This document shows positions 1-8,414 of a stretch of DNA of 64,000 bases, in pieces. Below the pieces are notes generated by a model. That model was not told the origin of the DNA, made no database searches, and saw only the letters and a program-made list of their open reading frames with translations. The stretch spans positions 192,866-256,865 of the forward strand of contig NZ_KE384558.1 in assembly GCF_000426705.1 (NCBI RefSeq). The letters are read 5' to 3'. The first letter of the stretch is position 1. Every line of letters begins with the position of its first letter. This DNA is from Spirochaeta cellobiosiphila DSM 17781. Its GTDB lineage: Bacteria > Spirochaetota > Spirochaetia > DSM-17781. The position numbers and the translations under genes were made by a program.

Positions 1-825
1 CTCTTCTCCTGGAAGGATTTATACCGTTCCAAGGATGTGACCCAAACCAATCGTATTATGGGTATTCTATCCCGTAATATGGGACAAGGGGGGGGATTCT
101 ATTGGTTGGATATGCTCAAAGAGGAAATCAACAACCAGGATCAAAGTTTTGATGAATTGATCGTTAGTAAGAAGGTCCTAGAATTGGTTGTAGAATCAGC
201 TGATTATATGAAGAAGATCATTAATGATTTAGATGCCATATCACGCTTGGCCCATGAAGATATTCAGGTAAAATCTTATCCTTTGGACGAGGTGACCAAG
301 GGAATAGAACAATATTTTAAGGATGAGTTATTTCCCATATTAGCAGAACATCAGCGTTCTATTAGTTTGAATCCCCTTAAACTCGGTCAAAGTCATACTT
401 TAGCTGTGAATCGGGAGTCATTAGCTACTATATTCAAAGAACTTTTATGTAATGCCATAAAGTACTCCCCTGAAGATGGTAAGATTCTGTTCCTGTCTAA
501 TATTCGGCATGAGGGAAGTGAATCCTATGTGGAGTATAGCTTCTGGAATCCTCCCAAGAACACTGTTACTAGAGATGATAATGGACAAGCTATCTATGGG
601 ATTCCCTATGAGTATAGTGAGGCTGTGTTTGAGTTGTTTTATACCTTTGAGAGTTTTCCTGTCAAAATTCCTGAGGAAGAGTGGTCTCAAGGGGCTGGTT
701 TATTTGTGGTGAAACAAATGGTACAAAAGATGGGAGGGGATGTGAGAGCTCGTAATATGATTATGCACCTACCGGAAGGTAAAGTGCCTTATGTCAGGGT
801 TACTTTGCTGTTTCCCCTGTCCTGA
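1..825 (+). CDS. Histidine-kinase-like ATPase protein, 5'-truncated by window edge
   Basis: The reading frame is open to base 1, so the GTG at 37 is probably internal and the true start lies outside the window. The visible part has a helical dimerisation-like region followed by a HATPase domain: an N-box (ELLCNAIKYSP), a D-x-G-like stretch and a late G-box (SQGAGLFVVKQM). Where the H-box His is expected, the sequence reads L-S-R-N-M-G-Q, so the phospho-acceptor His seems replaced by Arg. No receiver domain follows. It may be a pseudo-kinase or a non-autophosphorylating sensor; the missing N-terminus could hold sensor domains. Its stop lies at the foot of a hairpin shared with the convergent gene downstream. 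Confidence 0.75.
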   Translation, partial: LFSWKDLYRSKDVTQTNRIMGILSRNMGQGGGFYWLDMLKEEINNQDQSFDELIVSKKVLELVVESADYMKKIINDLDAISRLAHEDIQVKSYPLDEVTKGIEQYFKDELFPILAEHQRSISLNPLKLGQSHTLAVNRESLATIFKELLCNAIKYSPEDGKILFLSNIRHEGSESYVEYSFWNPPKNTVTRDDNGQAIYGIPYEYSEAVFELFYTFESFPVKIPEEEWSQGAGLFVVKQMVQKMGGDVRARNMIMHLPEGKVPYVRVTLLFPLS

Positions 826-850
826 AGAAGGCTCCTTATGGAGCCTTCTT
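825..850. terminator. Bidirectional hairpin terminator between convergent genes
   Basis: An 11-bp perfect stem (AAGAAGGCTCC / GGAGCCTTCTT) with loop TTAT joins the ends of two convergent genes. The stop codon of the minus-strand reductase (836-838) is in the loop. The U-tract is weak on both strands, so termination strength is uncertain. Confidence 0.6.
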
Positions 851-1696
851 ATTGGCCAAAGATTTAAAATAATCCCCTAGTGTAATTTGTCCGGTAGGAG
901 GGGCTACCATATCCACAGTCATGACTGTTAAGAAGAATTCTATAGGTCCATATGTCTTCATAGAAGTGAATAAATGAAGTACTTTTATGATGAACTTGGC
1001 CATTCCAACAGGCATGTAACTGATGCGGGTTTTTTTGCCTAAGGCATCAAAGGCCAGTTTTGCTATCTCATTCTGGCTTAAGACTTGAGGCCCGCCAATA
1101 TCCAGGTCTGTGTCACTAGATTCTATTTGGGACAGGACATATTCTCCTAAGTCTTCTCCGGATATCGGATTGGCTAATTGTTCCCCATTACCTAGAAGGT
1201 AGACTCGACCATTCTTGGCCATGTTAAATATTTCTGTTATATCGGAATAGAATCCATTAGGTCTTATGACTTGGTAGGCTATTCCTGACTGTTTTAAATC
1301 ATCAACGAATTTTTCTTTGGCATCCAGGATTTTGAGTTCTCTGTATTTGGGAGCATTCAAAGCACTGATATAGATGAATTTCTTCACTCCCGATTTGACC
1401 GCTTCCTCTAGTAGGTTTTTGTTTCCCTGATAATCCACATCATAATAAGTCAAACCATCCTTTTGGCGGGTTATACCTATACTTGATATGACAATATCAA
1501 TATCCTGACAACAGCCTTCGAGGGTTTTCTTTTTGGTAACTTCACCAAGGATGACCTTGTCTGTGCCTTTGAGGGACTCATCTAACTTTCCAGGGCTCCT
1601 GACAAGAACTTTATAGTCGTATGAACTGGTGGATAATTTATCCAGTATATGACCACCTAAGTATCCTGTGGCTCCGGCTAATAGGATTTTTTTCAT
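836..1696 (-). CDS. NAD(P)-binding NmrA-like / atypical short-chain reductase
   Basis: A Rossmann-fold protein of 286 aa. The N-terminus has the dinucleotide-binding motif GATGYLGG (residues 8-15), a downstream D-I-V-I-S-S-I-G strand and a YISALNAP segment typical of the NmrA/complex-I-NDUFA9-like SDR branch, which lacks the classical YxxxK catalytic pair. The C-terminus ends with hydrophobic segments that could touch the membrane. The start has a good Shine-Dalgarno (AAGGAGG). It lies 38 nt downstream of an AraC regulator on the same strand, so the two probably form an operon and the regulator may respond to the same stress or substrate. The substrate cannot be told from sequence. Confidence 0.8.
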   Translation of the reverse strand: MKKILLAGATGYLGGHILDKLSTSSYDYKVLVRSPGKLDESLKGTDKVILGEVTKKKTLEGCCQDIDIVISSIGITRQKDGLTYYDVDYQGNKNLLEEAVKSGVKKFIYISALNAPKYRELKILDAKEKFVDDLKQSGIAYQVIRPNGFYSDITEIFNMAKNGRVYLLGNGEQLANPISGEDLGEYVLSQIESSDTDLDIGGPQVLSQNEIAKLAFDALGKKTRISYMPVGMAKFIIKVLHLFTSMKTYGPIEFFLTVMTVDMVAPPTGQITLGDYFKSLANKKAP

Positions 1697-1734
1697 TGTT
1701 ATATCCTCCTTATTCCCTGTTGCGGAATAATAAA

Positions 1735-2556
1735 TTATTCATATTCTCCTTCTTTGGATTGTAAAAAATCGGCGTTATTCAATAGGTAGCGTAGGGTGAT
1801 CTCCTGGGATTCCTCCCATAATTGTTTTGGCGCTCTTCCTGTGTAACGGTGACAGACTTTTGTAAAATGGGATTGATCATAGTAGAAGTCAACCATGTCC
1901 ATACTATTATAGGAGCCCAGGGTCTTCTTGAATTGGACAATCCCAAGGTACTCCTTAGGGGTCATTCCCACATACTTTTTAAAAAATCGTTCTAAACCGC
2001 TTTGGGAATAATTATGCTTAAGAGCTAAATCTTGTATAGATCCTCTTTGATCCAATTGGTCCATATCCTTAAGAATGGTATTGAGTTTGTCAGGTATCTC
2101 CTGACCTTTTGTCACTTGTTCCAGCCAGGTATGGATACTCTTGTACCTTTCTTCATAGGAAGGCTGTTTTATAAGCTCCTGGTAAAGGGGGTCAAGTCTC
2201 CATTCCCTGTGGGACCCATCAATGATGATGTTTTTAAATAAGCTATCCGGTCTATGAAAGAGAGGATAAAATCCTGCGGCTTTGATGACTAGGCCTATCT
2301 GGTCAACGAAATTTCCGTACTTGATAATAGTCTGTCCTGTTAGTTGACCTGTGAGGAGAATAGGAGGAAGTTTCTGGGGGATTTGTTCTCTTAACCAGTA
2401 GTAGGGATCACCAAAATTAAAGACTAAGTTAATGTAACCTCTGGGGATAATCATATCCTGTCGGGGGATATCTTCCTCTTTATCAATATGGGTATACCAT
2501 ATTTCCTGAATGAGGCTTTTATATTTATTCTGGGGAGGACGTGAATAGGCTTCCAT
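1735..2556 (-). CDS. AraC family transcriptional regulator
   Basis: A 273-aa protein with an N-terminal cupin-like/DUF6597-type domain (about 1-130; motifs IIPRGYINLVFNFG and LTGQLTGQ) and a C-terminal AraC double helix-turn-helix (about 165-260). The second HTH is clear: VDFYYDQSHFTKVCHRYTGRAPKQ. This domain pairing is common in regulators of small detoxification or redox genes. It precedes the NmrA-like reductase by 38 nt and probably controls it and itself. The start codon at 2554-2556 faces the divergent SIR2-like gene with only 28 nt between them. Confidence 0.88.
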   Translation of the reverse strand: MEAYSRPPQNKYKSLIQEIWYTHIDKEEDIPRQDMIIPRGYINLVFNFGDPYYWLREQIPQKLPPILLTGQLTGQTIIKYGNFVDQIGLVIKAAGFYPLFHRPDSLFKNIIIDGSHREWRLDPLYQELIKQPSYEERYKSIHTWLEQVTKGQEIPDKLNTILKDMDQLDQRGSIQDLALKHNYSQSGLERFFKKYVGMTPKEYLGIVQFKKTLGSYNSMDMVDFYYDQSHFTKVCHRYTGRAPKQLWEESQEITLRYLLNNADFLQSKEGEYE

Positions 2557-2572
2557 AATTAATAGTATAAAC

Positions 2573-2578
2573 TATAAT
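2573..2578 (+). promoter_or_regulatory. Consensus -10 box (TATAAT) directly before the SIR2-like start
   Basis: TATAAT ends 6 nt before the ATG at 2585, which would put the transcription start at or next to the start codon. No convincing Shine-Dalgarno precedes the ATG. The -35 region is poor. The likely result is a leaderless mRNA. Confidence 0.5.
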
Positions 2579-2584
2579 AGAGAT

Positions 2585-3559
2585 ATGCTCAGTTACAATA
2601 AAGCCTATATTCTTGGTTCTGGATTTTCAAAATCCGTGTGCCCCGGTATGCAGACCATAAAAGATCTCAATGATCAGCTTATTGAATCGACTCAGTCTGA
2701 ATATAAGGAACTTAAGGATTATCATCTGAACAACATTGCCCTTTCCGGTGGGGCTCTGGATAGTTTTGAATCTCTCTGCCATTTGGTATTATCCAAGCCT
2801 TTTTTCCGCAATAAAGCCGAGGAACTGCAATATAAGGTTCTTGAGTCTCAACTGATTAATTTTATCAGTTTTAAGTTAAATAGTAGTGATTTTGCTGTGA
2901 GGGATGATTTTAAGGAAGACTTGATCTCTTTTTTAGAAAGTAATTGCTATTCAGCCTCCGGGCCTAATGAACATCGTAATGGTCTCATCATTAGTTTTAA
3001 CTATGATCTTTTATTGGAAAAACTCCTCTATACAGAAAAGAATGCTGTATGGAATATTGATTACGGGATTCCTCTCCAATCCTATAGTCAGACTAAGCTC
3101 ACCTCTCCTGAAGATTCCTGTCCCTTAATCTTTGAGTATCATAAACTTCATGGATCCTTCAATTGGTTTCTAGCACCTTCTTCTCAGGTGATTAGTTTAA
3201 ACAATGTGTATAAGGTGGACTTGGAAGATGAATCAGGACGTTTGATTCACCTTAATGACACCCCCTTATTTGTTCCTATGTCTTTTAGCAAGCTTAAGTT
3301 CTTATCGGGAAGCTTTTTTAATTCCCTGTGGAATAAGACTCTCTCCTGTCTGGAACTAACGGATGAGATCAACTTTATCGGTTATGGCTTTCCCAGTTCA
3401 GATATTGATTATCTGGAACTATTTCTTAAATATCGGGAAAAGATTAAAGACATTGTGGTGTACGATGATAAGTCCTATCAAAGGTTAAAGGGTATCTTTC
3501 CCACTTCCAGAATCATTAAGGATGACGGGAAGGATTATATTCGTTCCCTCAATAAATAA
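2585..3559 (+). CDS. SIR2-like NAD-binding domain protein
   Basis: A single-domain protein of 324 aa. SIR2-like signatures appear in order: GSGFSK near the N-terminus (NAD-binding loop), SFNYDLLLEKLL (the Asn/Asp pair), a YHKLHGSFNW motif with the catalytic-type His, and IGYGFPSSDIDY near the C-terminus. These residues suggest an intact NAD site. There is no zinc-binding Cys quartet, so it is unlikely to be a classical sirtuin deacetylase. Family members of this kind are often NADases in anti-phage defence, but no TIR, STAND, HerA or Argonaute partner lies nearby, so that role is only an inference. The start is fixed by the N-terminal glycine motif; the mRNA looks leaderless. Confidence 0.8.
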   Translation: MLSYNKAYILGSGFSKSVCPGMQTIKDLNDQLIESTQSEYKELKDYHLNNIALSGGALDSFESLCHLVLSKPFFRNKAEELQYKVLESQLINFISFKLNSSDFAVRDDFKEDLISFLESNCYSASGPNEHRNGLIISFNYDLLLEKLLYTEKNAVWNIDYGIPLQSYSQTKLTSPEDSCPLIFEYHKLHGSFNWFLAPSSQVISLNNVYKVDLEDESGRLIHLNDTPLFVPMSFSKLKFLSGSFFNSLWNKTLSCLELTDEINFIGYGFPSSDIDYLELFLKYREKIKDIVVYDDKSYQRLKGIFPTSRIIKDDGKDYIRSLNK

Positions 3560-3588
3560 CTCCCCCCCCGAAGGGAAGGAGAAGGAGA

Positions 3589-4635
3589 CTAGATACTTTG
3601 GTTTTTCTTGTTTTTGATATAAGTAAAGACACTTTGAAGAACAATGAAGAAACACAAAAGGGCTGATAAGACGATCTTGTTCCACCAGGAGGAAAGGGTT
3701 CCATCACAACGGATGAAGGTCTCTATCGTGGCTTTTATCAAAACACCAAAAAAGGTTCCTATCACTGTTCCCACCCCACCTGTGAGAAGGGTGCCTCCTA
3801 TAACCGCAGAGGCTATGGCTTCCATTTCAAAACCTCGTGCCTGTTCAACAAAACCACTAACCGTATTGAGGCAGAAGGCCACTCCTGCGAGAGCTGCCAG
3901 GAAGCCATTGAGAGTGTAGGTTAAAAGCTTAATCCGCTTTACATTCAGTCCCATGAGAAGGGCTGATTGTTCGTTACCTCCAATGGCAAACAGAGAACGA
4001 CCGAATTTGGTATAACGGCATATATACCAAACACTAAGCATAGCCACCAAGGCGATGATGACATTAGGGTGAACAAAGGGATAGAGTTTTATACCCCGTT
4101 TATTGACAACAGCTCCAAAGAATACTTTGATGCTTTTATGAGCCATACCGAGAAAATGTTCATTAGTGATGGCGATTTGTTCCACACTAATCATAGCTGT
4201 TAACCCTCTGGCAAAGAATAATCCTGCCAAGGTTACGATGAAAGGCTGGAGTTTTAAATAGGATATGAGCCAACCCTGGACAGCGCCAAAGATAATTCCA
4301 AACACGAGGACAAGGAAGATGGCCGGGTAGGCTCCCATTCCTTTGTTTTCCATTAAATCGGCCAGCATCATACAAACGACTCCAACAACGGAGCCTACAG
4401 AGATATCAATACCTCCTGTGATGAGTACCAAGGTCATACCTGAGGCGGCAATAATAAGACCGGCATTATCCATAAGCATATTAAAAAAGGTCTGCATGGT
4501 GCCGAAGTTCTGCTGTTCATACACAACCATTCCCACTAGATACATAAGGACAAACATCGAGATTGTTACTGTAAGGAGAAAGTTGTTCCCTCCCAATCGG
4601 GAACGAACACTTTTAAGCTTTGTCAGGCTTGGCAT
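3589..4635 (-). CDS. yjfF: Sugar ABC transporter permease, YjfF-like
   Basis: A BPD_transp_2 (RbsC/XylH family) permease with about 8-10 membrane helices. The hallmark segments GMTLVLITGGIDISVGSV and FAIGGNEQSALLMGLNV are present, followed by a glycine-rich ASAVIGGTLLTGGVGTVIG. I chose the ATG at 4635: it overlaps the upstream stop as TAATG and has an AAGGAGG ribosome site; a longer reading to 4686 lacks this. It is the last gene of the minus-strand importer operon and pairs with the YtfT-like permease as a heterodimeric channel. By analogy to Escherichia coli YtfQRT-YjfF, the substrate may be galactofuranose or a related sugar. Confidence 0.85.
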   Translation of the reverse strand: MPSLTKLKSVRSRLGGNNFLLTVTISMFVLMYLVGMVVYEQQNFGTMQTFFNMLMDNAGLIIAASGMTLVLITGGIDISVGSVVGVVCMMLADLMENKGMGAYPAIFLVLVFGIIFGAVQGWLISYLKLQPFIVTLAGLFFARGLTAMISVEQIAITNEHFLGMAHKSIKVFFGAVVNKRGIKLYPFVHPNVIIALVAMLSVWYICRYTKFGRSLFAIGGNEQSALLMGLNVKRIKLLTYTLNGFLAALAGVAFCLNTVSGFVEQARGFEMEAIASAVIGGTLLTGGVGTVIGTFFGVLIKATIETFIRCDGTLSSWWNKIVLSALLCFFIVLQSVFTYIKNKKNQSI

Positions 4636-5711
4636 TAGGCTGCCTCCTTGAGTTTTTGCTGTCTGACCTTCCATTGTACTCTCCAACGCTTGAGCTCTTC
4701 CGATTGGATGGCCACGATGAGAACTACAACTATAGCCTTATACACGGGTAATTGGTCTGCTGTGACCCCCATTGCATACAGGCTTGTGGTTAAGGCTTGT
4801 ATGGTAATGGCGCCTATAACGGATCCTGCTAAACTGAACTTTCCCCCGGCTAGGCTATTACCTCCTAGGGCCACTGCGAGAATGGCATCCAGTTCCATAT
4901 AGAGACCGATATTGTTGGCATCACTAGAATAGATACGGCTTGCTGCAATGAGCCCCGCCAGTCCTGAGGCAAAGCTACAGAAAACATAGGTCAAGAAGAT
5001 GATCAGGGTGGAGTTGATTCCTACCAGCCGAACCGCTTTAGGATTGATTCCTACAGATTGTATATAGAGTCCTAAGGCTGTCTTCTTCAGAATGAGCCAG
5101 GTGATGAGCACAAAGGCCACCGCTATAAAGACGGGCGTAGGGACCACTATATGGGGGAGATAGCCTCCAATGTTTTTGAAGGACTCCATTCTCACATAGA
5201 GTATTTGTCCTGGAACCATCTTATCACCGATTTCCCTGGCACTTATGAGCTGTGCCATCCCCCTTCCTGCTGTAAATAGGATCAAAGTTGCAACCATTGG
5301 CTGGATTTTTAGATTAGCAACAAGGAAGCCATTAAAAGCTCCGCATAAGGCTCCTGCTAATAGACAAAGGAGTATAGCCACAATCATAGGAACGGCATAG
5401 GCTTCATAACTGGATCCCAGTAGGCGGACACAAACGGCACCAGCTACAGCGGCTACGGCTCCTACGGATATATCTGCCCCCCGAGAGGAGGCGACAACCA
5501 ACGTCATCCCTACGGCCATGATACAGAGTTCAGAACCTCTGTTAATGATATCAATGAGATACCCATAGAGCACTCCATTCTGGATAGATATTTTGAAGAA
5601 GGAGGGGGTAATGATCACATTGATTATGAGCATTAATCCCAAGGCAAAGAGGGGAAGAAATAAGGGCTTCCTTAGGATGTCCTGGAATTTAGTTTTTACT
5701 GTATTGTTCAC
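4635..5711 (-). CDS. ytfT: Sugar ABC transporter permease, YtfT-like
   Basis: A 358-aa inner-membrane permease of the RbsC/XylH family, with an N-terminal cytoplasmic segment and about 8-10 helices. Family motifs include GMTLVVASSRGADISVGAVA (the YtfT-like variant of the conserved first loop) and DAILAVALGGNSLAGGKFSL. The start is a GTG preceded by AGGAGG; it overlaps the ATPase gene by 23 nt, and its own stop overlaps the next permease start, which points to translational coupling. The protein forms the membrane channel with the YjfF-like partner. Confidence 0.85.
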   Translation of the reverse strand: MNNTVKTKFQDILRKPLFLPLFALGLMLIINVIITPSFFKISIQNGVLYGYLIDIINRGSELCIMAVGMTLVVASSRGADISVGAVAAVAGAVCVRLLGSSYEAYAVPMIVAILLCLLAGALCGAFNGFLVANLKIQPMVATLILFTAGRGMAQLISAREIGDKMVPGQILYVRMESFKNIGGYLPHIVVPTPVFIAVAFVLITWLILKKTALGLYIQSVGINPKAVRLVGINSTLIIFLTYVFCSFASGLAGLIAASRIYSSDANNIGLYMELDAILAVALGGNSLAGGKFSLAGSVIGAITIQALTTSLYAMGVTADQLPVYKAIVVVLIVAIQSEELKRWRVQWKVRQQKLKEAA

Positions 5712-7242
5712 TATGGGCTCCTCCTGCTATGGCTGACAGAACAGCTTGTTGATCAAGATTTTTATTATTGAGCTCTCCTACTTTTTGACCATCCCTTAAG
5801 ACACAGAGACGATTGACAGTACGGAGCATTTCATCGATTTCGGAACTGATGAACATAATGGTCATCCCTTCCTTGGCTAACTTTAATACCAGCTTCTGGA
5901 TTTCTGTTTTTGTACCCACATCGATCCCTCTGGTTGGTTCATCAAGGATGAGAAAGTCTGGATTGGTTATTAACCAACGACCCAGGATGACCTTTTGCTG
6001 GTTCCCTCCTGATAGTTGATTGACTAGGGTTTCCGGAGAAGGAGCTTTGATTTTAAGAGCTTTGATGAACTTTTCTGATAGTTCATTTTGTTTATCTCTG
6101 GGTAATAAACGGAAGACTCCCGTCTTGGCCTGAAGGGCAATGATCATGTTTTCCCTGATTGTCAGGTCCCCGATGATACTTTCTTCCTTTCTATCTTCCG
6201 GAAGGAAGGCCATTCCCTGCTTCATAGAATCAATAGGGGCCATACTTTTGAGAGGATGGTCTTTGTAGTATAATTCTCCCTGATCCGGCTGGTCTGCCCC
6301 ATAAAGGGATCTGGCCAGTTCTGAACGTCCTGAACCTAAAAGGCCGGTTAATCCTATGACTTCCCCTTTATGAATCTGTAGATCAAAGGGCTTTATAGTT
6401 CCTTTCTTCCCTAGACCAATTGCTTTAACCATAAGGGGTTGGGTGTTTGTCTCTTCTAATTCCTGTTCTTCCTGCTTGATGGAGGCCAGGTCGTCAAAAT
6501 CGTGGCCCAGCATTTTGGCTACCAGTTGTACCCGAGGTAGTTCCTGTACAGAATATCGCCCTACAAGTTCACCATTTCTTAATACGGTTATGGTGTCGCA
6601 TATCTCATACACCTGTTCTAAAAAGTGGGTGACGAAAATAATTCCTACACCCCTTTCTTTTAGATTTTTCATCACTTCAAATAGTTTTTGAACTTCTAAT
6701 TCATCTAAAGAACTGGTCGGTTCATCTAGAATGAGAACTTTACATTGAAAGTCTATAGCTCTGGCAATGGCTACCATTTGCTGAATAGCTACGGAGTATT
6801 CCCCCAGATTCTTTGTTACATCTATATTGTCTAAACCAACGGCTTTCAATATGGATTGAGCTTGTTGGTTCATTTTTTTCCAGTTAACACCGCCTATTAG
6901 GTTAAGAGGGTGACGTCCTATAAATATGTTTTCTGCCACTGAGATGTTAGGACAGAGATTAACTTCCTGATAAACAGGGCTGATTCCTAATTTCTGAGCC
7001 TCCCCGGGATTATGGGGAAAGACGGGATTCCCTTGTCCTTCCAGTAAAATGGAACCTTCTTCCATTGTACAAACCCCAGTAAGCACTTTGATCAGAGTAC
7101 TTTTACCAGCCCCGTTTTCCCCCATTAAGGCATGGATCTCTCCAGCATTAAGGGTGAAGTCCACATTAGACAAGGCTTTAACGCCAGGAAAGGTTTTACT
7201 GATATTTACCATGCGTAGGACGGGTTGGATTTCTTTTGTCAT
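5689..7242 (-). CDS. ytfR: Sugar ABC transporter ATP-binding protein, YtfR-like (two ATPase domains)
   Basis: A 517-aa tandem ATPase of the carbohydrate-uptake type 2 class. Domain 1 has Walker A GENGAGKST, an unusual signature region EYSVAIQQMVAIARA and Walker B LILDEPTSSLD. Domain 2 has a degenerate Walker A (GLLGSGRSELAR), signature LSGGNQQKVILGR and Walker B LILDEPTRGIDVG. This asymmetric layout is normal for RbsA/XylG/YtfR. It energises the YtfT/YjfF channel from the cytoplasm. The ribosome site AAGGAGA is 8 nt before the ATG. A hairpin separates it from the upstream binding-protein gene. Confidence 0.9.
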   Translation of the reverse strand: MTKEIQPVLRMVNISKTFPGVKALSNVDFTLNAGEIHALMGENGAGKSTLIKVLTGVCTMEEGSILLEGQGNPVFPHNPGEAQKLGISPVYQEVNLCPNISVAENIFIGRHPLNLIGGVNWKKMNQQAQSILKAVGLDNIDVTKNLGEYSVAIQQMVAIARAIDFQCKVLILDEPTSSLDELEVQKLFEVMKNLKERGVGIIFVTHFLEQVYEICDTITVLRNGELVGRYSVQELPRVQLVAKMLGHDFDDLASIKQEEQELEETNTQPLMVKAIGLGKKGTIKPFDLQIHKGEVIGLTGLLGSGRSELARSLYGADQPDQGELYYKDHPLKSMAPIDSMKQGMAFLPEDRKEESIIGDLTIRENMIIALQAKTGVFRLLPRDKQNELSEKFIKALKIKAPSPETLVNQLSGGNQQKVILGRWLITNPDFLILDEPTRGIDVGTKTEIQKLVLKLAKEGMTIMFISSEIDEMLRTVNRLCVLRDGQKVGELNNKNLDQQAVLSAIAGGAHSEQYSKN

Positions 7243-7267
7243 GAGTGTCTCCTTGAAGAGGAAGGCA

Positions 7268-7294
7268 GATAGAGCCGAAGGTCTCGGCTCTATC
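7268..7294 (-). terminator. Intercistronic hairpin between binding-protein and ATPase genes
   Basis: An 11-bp perfect stem (GATAGAGCCGA / TCGGCTCTATC) with a 5-nt loop. On the minus strand no U-run follows, so it is better read as an mRNA-stabilising or partial-attenuation hairpin that raises binding protein over transporter than as a full terminator. Confidence 0.65.
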
Positions 7295-7306
7295 CTCTTT
7301 TAAATA

Positions 7307-8293
7307 TTAGTATTTACGTGTAGGAAGCATGGCTGCTGCGTTAGATGTATCAAAGACATCTTCTTTGACATACATGATTTTGTCGACAGTTCCCCCGTTT
7401 TCCAAGGTTTGGATGATTTCCGCTACACGTGGTCCATGTAAGGGATTACATTCCACATCACAGTTTATTTCACCAGCTACCATTCGGTTAAAAGCTTCCT
7501 TAACCGCATCAAAGGAGATGATAATGATATCTTCACCAGGAACTTTACCTACAGCCTTGATAGCATCAATAGCTCCGAAGGCCATGTTGTCATTTTCAGC
7601 GATAACAACATCAATATCAGGATAAGCTTTTAGGAAGGATTCCATTACTTCCTGACCCTTAGACTGGGTAAATTCACCAGTTTGTTTCGCTAATAGTTTG
7701 TACTTTGGATTTTTGGCCAAACCTTCTGTAACACCCTTTGTTCTTCCTACCTGAGCAGAAGATCCAATGGTTCCTTGAAGAAGAACAATGTTTAACTCTT
7801 CATTGGCTCTTCCTTCTTTTTTCACATAGTCATTAAGCCATTTGATAGCATCTTGACCTTCTTTGAGGAAGTTACCACCAACCCAAGCTGTGTAAAGACT
7901 ATCATCAGAGAGATCCATTTGTCTGTCAGATAAGATAACAGGGATTCCCGCTTCTTTGGCTTCCTTAAGAACTGTTTCCCATCCTGTTTCCACAACTGGA
8001 GCTACTACAATATAGTCCACGTCTTGTTGGATGAAGTTCCTTATCGCTTTGATTTGGTTTTCCTGTTTTTGCTGGGCATCGTCAAATATGAGTTTGTACC
8101 CATTAGCTTCCACAAAGGTACTTTTAAATGATTCTGTATTGGCAGTTCTCCAATCAGATTCTGCTCCCACCTGGGCATAGCCGACCGTAATAAGACCATC
8201 CCCTTGTGAAGCTGCTTCTTTTTGTCCATTAGCAAAGACCATTGTGCATAAGAGCACCATTAGTCCCATTGAAAGAATAATCTTTCTTTTCAT
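7307..8293 (-). CDS. ytfQ: Periplasmic sugar-binding protein, YtfQ-like
   Basis: A 328-aa type I periplasmic-binding protein. An N-terminal signal peptide ends at MVFA and the mature protein begins NGQKEA, a start shared with other binding proteins in this window. The mature domain shows VGYAQVGAESDWRTANTESF, AQQKQENQIKAIRNFI, DYIVVAPVVETGW and GIPVILSDRQ, all close to YtfQ. It delivers sugar to YtfT/YjfF. The ribosome site is AAGGAGG. It begins the importer transcript, 119 nt after the response-regulator gene, and likely has its own promoter there. Confidence 0.87.
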   Translation of the reverse strand: MKRKIILSMGLMVLLCTMVFANGQKEAASQGDGLITVGYAQVGAESDWRTANTESFKSTFVEANGYKLIFDDAQQKQENQIKAIRNFIQQDVDYIVVAPVVETGWETVLKEAKEAGIPVILSDRQMDLSDDSLYTAWVGGNFLKEGQDAIKWLNDYVKKEGRANEELNIVLLQGTIGSSAQVGRTKGVTEGLAKNPKYKLLAKQTGEFTQSKGQEVMESFLKAYPDIDVVIAENDNMAFGAIDAIKAVGKVPGEDIIIISFDAVKEAFNRMVAGEINCDVECNPLHGPRVAEIIQTLENGGTVDKIMYVKEDVFDTSNAAAMLPTRKY

Positions 8294-8354
8294 TAGTATC
8301 CCTCCTTAAGGATTTAGAAGAATAGGCTAAGCCCGCTTTTCTAATCCGTACATG

Positions 8355-8414
8355 AGATATTTTCTGGTAATTATTTCAAGTTTTTCCTTAGTTTTTCAAA
8401 AGGTTAGATATTTT
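8355..8414. repeat. Pair of 9-bp direct repeats upstream of the ytfQ-like gene
   Basis: AGATATTTT occurs at 8355-8363 and 8406-8414, 51 bp apart, in the short gap before the importer operon. AraC-type response regulators often bind direct repeats, so these are possible sites for the adjacent YesN-like protein. The sequence is AT-rich and the match could be chance. Confidence 0.3.

Noticed and set aside
37-825. GTG at 37 as the true start of the kinase-like protein
   Set aside because: The frame is open to base 1 and the upstream residues continue the helix, with no ribosome site before the GTG.
2585-3559. Part of a multi-gene defence system
   Set aside because: No helicase, nuclease, TIR, Argonaute or reverse transcriptase gene lies nearby; the flanks are an AraC/NmrA pair and a sugar importer.
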